From: Mucilaginibacter pankratovii
GTDB taxonomy: Bacteria; Bacteroidota; Bacteroidia; Sphingobacteriales; Sphingobacteriaceae
Direction: 5' to 3'
DNA: 64,000 nt
Assembly: GCF_014773265.1 (NCBI RefSeq)
Contig: NZ_JACWMY010000020.1
Span: 1-64,000, forward strand
The position numbers and the translations under genes are program-made. Below the pieces are notes generated by a model, which worked only from the letters and a program-made list of their open reading frames with translations, had not been told where the DNA came from and made no database searches. The first letter of the stretch is position 1. Every line of letters begins with the position of its first letter. Shown here in pieces: positions 60,789-64,000 of the stretch.

Positions 60789-60835
60789 TTATAACAAGAG
60801 AGGCTTTCCAATTTGGAAAGCCTCTCTTGTTATAA
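60789..60835 (+). terminator. Terminator of the atp operon, 22-bp perfect stem
   Basis: TTATAACAAGAGAGGCTTTC and the following CA pair perfectly with the right arm around a 3-nt ATT loop. The stem is 22 bp without mismatch. It lies about 20 nt after the atpG stop. Confidence 0.88.
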
Positions 60836-60841
60836 AACTAT

Positions 60842-60991
60842 GTCATTGCGAGCGAAGCGCAGCCTGTCCCGATGAAATCGGGAGCAACCTCATAGGACAA
60901 TTAGCCAACTTGCAAAGCGCCGGGGCTCGTCCTATGAGATTGCCACGTCGCCCAACCGCTCTTGTCCACCCCGCCGCGACTCGCAATAACA
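60842..60991. repeat. Dispersed intergenic palindromic element
   Basis: GTCATTGCGAGCGAAG at the left and CGCGACTCGCAATAAC at the right are near-reverse complements; inside, CCTCATAGGAC pairs with GTCCTATGAG. It fills the gap between atpG and the convergent BSP-like gene and is of the same general type as the element at 23447-23636. Confidence 0.8.
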
Positions 60992-60996
60992 AATAA

Positions 60997-61668
60997 TTAG
61001 AGTGTTGGATCCGCTGCATACTCCTTCCACAACTCATCCACCGATTTCCCGGTTACATCTTTCCAGGTATTATCATTGTAAGTATGTTTCCGCATAATAC
61101 CATCCAGCTTTTTAACGGCACCTTTCTTAACCTTGGTTTCTACCCAAACTAAAAACCGCGCGGTTACGCGGTAGGCGTTGTCATAATTCTGGGTGGCTTT
61201 ATAGGCGGGTAAACGCCAGTTGGCGGCTTCGTTGGCTACGCCATGTTCGTTACGTACATAATCAGCAATGCCTTCGGTAAGCCAGCCGGGGCCATTGCTG
61301 TCGCCGTAATCTTGTACTATGTGCATTACCTCGTGGGTAACCACGTCGATGTCGTTAGGATGCTTGGTCATATACGCAGGGCTGAAAACCACACGCCCGT
61401 TATCCGTTGCTGCAACGCCATGGTAAGCGGTATCGATAAAGAAAACTACCTGTTTCAGGCTTTTCTTGTTATACTCCTTTACGATTTTTGGATAAACGGT
61501 GAAGAACGTGCTGATGAGCCTTTCTTTGATGGCGTTATCAAAATGCTCGTCGTTGCCGGATATGATAAGGGTATAGCCATACTTTTTAATGGTATCGATA
61601 GCGCTGGCATGAGCAACACGGCAGAAAAGGCAAAGTATCAGTACAGGAAGTAATGTTAATTTTTTCAT
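60997..61668 (-). CDS. Basic secretory protein-like metalloprotein
   Basis: A 223-aa protein with a signal peptide (LPVLILCLFCRVAHASA). It has a zinc-type motif THEVMHIVQDYG and, 15 residues on, WLTEGIADYVRNEHG, the pattern of the basic secretory protein family (BSP, related to plant pathogenesis proteins). This fold resembles thermolysin-type peptidases, so peptidase activity is plausible but unproven. The start is at 61668; an upstream ATG at 61728 would put a long non-signal leader in front. Confidence 0.85.
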   Translation of the reverse strand: MKKLTLLPVLILCLFCRVAHASAIDTIKKYGYTLIISGNDEHFDNAIKERLISTFFTVYPKIVKEYNKKSLKQVVFFIDTAYHGVAATDNGRVVFSPAYMTKHPNDIDVVTHEVMHIVQDYGDSNGPGWLTEGIADYVRNEHGVANEAANWRLPAYKATQNYDNAYRVTARFLVWVETKVKKGAVKKLDGIMRKHTYNDNTWKDVTGKSVDELWKEYAADPTL

Positions 61669-61736
61669 GAGGCTAAAAATAAGTTTTATACCACCAGTAT
61701 GCGGGTGTGTAAATAAAACTTTACGCAAACACTTGC

Positions 61737-61760
61737 ATTTATATAAGTACTTATATAAAT
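61737..61760 (+). promoter_or_regulatory. 24-nt perfect palindrome ahead of the MarR-hut operon
   Basis: ATTTATATAAGT and ACTTATATAAAT form an uninterrupted palindrome ending 6 nt before the MarR ATG. Its size and place fit the operator of a MarR dimer, so autoregulation of the operon is likely. Confidence 0.75.
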
Positions 61761-61766
61761 TGCATC

Positions 61767-62264
61767 ATGAATTTGTACCAAAGCTTAGGTTACCTGGTTT
61801 TAGGCAGCCGCTTACGGCGGATGAGCGAGACCTTTTTAGCCGAAATAAACCGCATTTACCAAAACGAGGGCATCGAGTTTGAGGCCAGCTGGTTCCCGGT
61901 GTTTTATTTACTATCGAAGAATGAATCGCTTTCCATTAAGGAATTGAGCGAGCAAACCGAGGTTTCCCACCCGGCGGCAAGCCAGCTGATTACCAACTTA
62001 AAAAATAAAAACATTGTAGAAACATCGGTTTGTACCGATGATGGCCGCAGGCAACTGGTGCAGTTCACCCTAAAAGGGAAGGCTATCCTTAACCAGATCC
62101 TGCCCATTTGGGAAGCTATCAACAACAGCATGACGGAACTTGCGGAAAGTGATGCTACCGCGATGCAGTTATTACCCGCCATCTCGGCCATGGAAAATAT
62201 ATTCCGTTCGTCGGATTTTGCTAATAGTGTAAGTGGAAAATTAAACCCCGTGAGCCATGAATGA
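61767..62264 (+). CDS. MarR-family transcriptional regulator
   Basis: A 165-aa cytoplasmic regulator. The winged helix-turn-helix covers about residues 40-110: LSIKELSEQTEVSHPAASQL, then VETSVCTDDGRRQLVQFTL (recognition helix and wing). Flanking helices give the dimer interface. Its stop overlaps the hutH start by 8 nt, so it is cotranscribed with the histidine-degradation genes and probably controls them through the palindrome just upstream. Hut operons more often use HutC or an Lrp-type regulator. The ligand is unknown. Confidence 0.9.
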   Translation: MNLYQSLGYLVLGSRLRRMSETFLAEINRIYQNEGIEFEASWFPVFYLLSKNESLSIKELSEQTEVSHPAASQLITNLKNKNIVETSVCTDDGRRQLVQFTLKGKAILNQILPIWEAINNSMTELAESDATAMQLLPAISAMENIFRSSDFANSVSGKLNPVSHE

Positions 62265-63816
62265 TTTTAATTATGGCGTAGAACACCTCTCAATAGGTAC
62301 GGCTCTTGATATTGCATCGGGCAAGGTGAGAGGTGTTATTAATCATGATTCGGCTGAAAAGATCACCACATCCTGGAAGGAAGTTGAAAAAATAGTCCAT
62401 GCGCAAAAGCCGGTTTATGGCATCAATACTGGTTTTGGTCCGCTTTGCGATACCAGTATTTCCGAAAAGGATACCAGCCTGCTGCAAAGCAATATCCTTA
62501 AAAGCCATAGCGTGGGTGTGGGCAAGCCCATCTCGCAGGAAGTAGCCAAACTGATGCTCATCACCAAGGTGCAGGCGCTGGCCCAGGGTTATTCGGGCAT
62601 CTCGCCCAAAACTTTGGAGCGGGTGATCTGGCATATCGACAATGATGTGATACCTGTAGTGCCCGAGAAAGGTTCCGTAGGTGCATCGGGCGACCTTGCA
62701 CCCTTAGCCCATTTGTTTTTGCCGCTATTGGGTTTGGGCGAAGTTTTTGTTGGCGACGGGAAACATCCCGCAGGGAAAATATTGCAGCAGCATAATTTAG
62801 AACCCCTTGTGCTTGGCCCTAAAGAGGGCCTTGCGCTCATTAACGGCACACAGTTTATTTTGGCATTTGCCATTAAAGCGGTAGAGCGATTGAACAATGC
62901 ATTGAACATGGCAGATCTGATAGGTGCTATGTCGCTGGAAGGCCTGATGGGCTCCTCGCGCCCTTTTGATGCGCGATTGCACGCCATCCGGCCGTATAAG
63001 GGCACTATGCACGTTGCACAGCGCTTAGCTGCCCTGCTGGATGGCTCGGCCGTTAATTGCGCACATGCAGATTGCAACCGTGTGCAGGATCCTTATTCGC
63101 TCCGGTGCATGCCGCAGGTGCACGGCGCATCGCGCAATGCCTGGCTGCATTTAAAGGAGCTTACAGAGGTAGAATTGAACTCCGTTACGGATAACCCGGT
63201 AGTTTTTTCTGCGGAGGACACCATCAGCGGGGGCAATTTCCACGGGCAGCCATTGGCGCTGCCCTTAGATTATGCAACCGTTGCCGCCGCCGAGTTAGGC
63301 AACATTTCCGACAGGCGCTGCTACCTCATGAGCGAAGGGCGTTACGGTTTGCCAAAGCTATTAACCAACGGTGCAGGCTTAAACTCCGGCCTGATGATAC
63401 CACAGTATACCACCGCCGCGCTGGTTACCGAAAATAAAACCCTTTGCTTCCCCGCCAGTGCCGATAGTGTGCCCACCTCACTGGGGCAGGAAGATCATGT
63501 TTCCATGGGTTCTATCAGCGGGCGCAAGCTGCACATCGTGCTTGATAATATCGAATATATCCAGGCTATTGAGCTGCTCTATGCTTCGCAGGCGCTCGAT
63601 TTCCGCAGGCCCTTGTTATCTGCGCCGGTTATCGAAGCCTGCCACCAGCTGGTGCGCAAACATGTGCCTTTTATCAACGAGGACAGGATCTTCTCAGAAG
63701 ATATTAATGCCCTGCATCAATTGATCATCAGCGGCGAATTGCTGCAAGTGGCAGATAACGCCGCTAAAAAACATAACATCAATTTAAATAACGATGACGA
63801 GTTCGGAATTTATTAA
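62257..63816 (+). CDS. hutH: Histidine ammonia-lyase
   Basis: A 519-aa enzyme that removes ammonia from L-histidine to give urocanate, the first step of histidine breakdown. The catalytic MIO cofactor forms from Ala143-Ser144-Gly145 in SVGASGDLAPLAHL. Other marks are YGINTGFGPL near the start and NPVVFSAEDTISGGNFHGQP. It is 8 nt into the MarR gene at its start and overlaps hutU at its end by 23 nt. Confidence 0.96.
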   Translation: MNDFNYGVEHLSIGTALDIASGKVRGVINHDSAEKITTSWKEVEKIVHAQKPVYGINTGFGPLCDTSISEKDTSLLQSNILKSHSVGVGKPISQEVAKLMLITKVQALAQGYSGISPKTLERVIWHIDNDVIPVVPEKGSVGASGDLAPLAHLFLPLLGLGEVFVGDGKHPAGKILQQHNLEPLVLGPKEGLALINGTQFILAFAIKAVERLNNALNMADLIGAMSLEGLMGSSRPFDARLHAIRPYKGTMHVAQRLAALLDGSAVNCAHADCNRVQDPYSLRCMPQVHGASRNAWLHLKELTEVELNSVTDNPVVFSAEDTISGGNFHGQPLALPLDYATVAAAELGNISDRRCYLMSEGRYGLPKLLTNGAGLNSGLMIPQYTTAALVTENKTLCFPASADSVPTSLGQEDHVSMGSISGRKLHIVLDNIEYIQAIELLYASQALDFRRPLLSAPVIEACHQLVRKHVPFINEDRIFSEDINALHQLIISGELLQVADNAAKKHNINLNNDDEFGIY

Positions 63817-64000
63817 AACATACGCCAGTCACCCGGTGTATAAAGCCCCGGTTGGCAACCAGCTGCATGCCAAAAGCTGGCAAACCGAAGCACCACTGCG
63901 CATGCTGCTGAACAACCTCGACGGGCAGGTGGCCGAGAACCCGGATGAACTGGTGGTGTACGGCGGCATCGGCCAGGCAGCACGCAACGGCGAATCACTC
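63794..64000 (+). CDS. hutU: Urocanate hydratase, N-terminal part (runs past window end)
   Basis: The first 69 residues of urocanate hydratase, starting MTSSEFIKTYASHPVYKAPV. The conserved QLHAKSWQTEAPLRMLLNNL and VVYGGIGQAARNGESL match the HutU N-terminus. The enzyme turns urocanate into imidazolone propionate with NAD+. The ATG lies 23 nt before the hutH stop, so translation is coupled. The rest lies outside the window. Confidence 0.9.
   Translation, partial: MTSSEFIKTYASHPVYKAPVGNQLHAKSWQTEAPLRMLLNNLDGQVAENPDELVVYGGIGQAARNGESL

Overview
The window reads as a chromosomal segment of a Bacteroidota species of the family Sphingobacteriaceae, most like Mucilaginibacter or Pedobacter. The evidence is a gldK-gldL-gldM-gldN cluster, a PorW/SprE-like lipoprotein, a T9SS C-terminal sorting domain, GLPGLI, DUF4271, DUF4286 and DUF1569 proteins, an OMP_b-brl-type outer-membrane protein, Bacteroidota-type promoter elements and a lack of Shine-Dalgarno sequences. 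The genus is an inference.

Layout. 1-2.4 kb: the end of a 5S rRNA with a terminator, a hybrid two-component sensor broken by an internal deletion, and a small YtxH-like membrane protein. 2.4-12.1 kb: a Gfo/Idh/MocA oxidoreductase with a TIM-barrel sugar isomerase-like protein, a GLPGLI protein with an outer-membrane barrel, a T9SS-exported subtilase and a HEIGH-type metalloprotease lipoprotein. 12.3-15.8 kb: rfbC, a DUF4286 protein, a secreted protein of unknown role and a TPR protein. 15.9-20.3 kb: an S9-peptidase-like lipoprotein that has lost two catalytic residues, followed by a histidine kinase and an OmpR-type regulator. 20.3-31.1 kb: a PIN-toxin pair, a methyltransferase, a CocE-like hydrolase, a UbiA-like membrane protein with a metallophosphoesterase, a MoxR/VWA pair, an aspartyl protease and a PfkB kinase.

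31.1-36.0 kb is the most unusual part. An AT-rich two-gene unit encodes a 906-aa protein with a HARE-like winged helix, an HsdM-like N6-adenine methyltransferase domain whose catalytic NPPF motif reads VPPL, an HsdS-like target-recognition region and a cytoplasmic histidine kinase. The next gene overlaps it by 4 nt and encodes a receiver-like domain joined to a helical domain resembling DUF4145/HEPN. The unit lies between two sets of unusual repeats: eight 67-bp palindromic tandem repeats upstream and four short hairpins with a shared loop downstream. I know of no named system with this make-up. A DNA-sensing two-component, possibly defensive, system is my inference.

36.0-54.9 kb: a JmjC/cupin protein, a fasciclin protein, hemW, a DUF1569 protein, DUF4271, hemD, gldKLMN, uvrC, a PBP1A-like enzyme, a PorW/SprE-like lipoprotein and a nucleotidyltransferase two-gene cassette. 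55-60.8 kb: an ATP synthase operon (atpZ, an AtpI-like gene, atpB, E, F, H, A, G) without atpD and atpC, closed by a perfect 22-bp hairpin. 61-64 kb: a basic-secretory-protein-like metalloprotein, then a histidine-degradation operon (MarR regulator, hutH, start of hutU) preceded by a 24-nt perfect palindrome.

The T9SS genes around 42-54 kb probably export the sorting-domain protease at 8.4-11.2 kb. Much of the non-coding space holds dispersed palindromic or tandem repeats.
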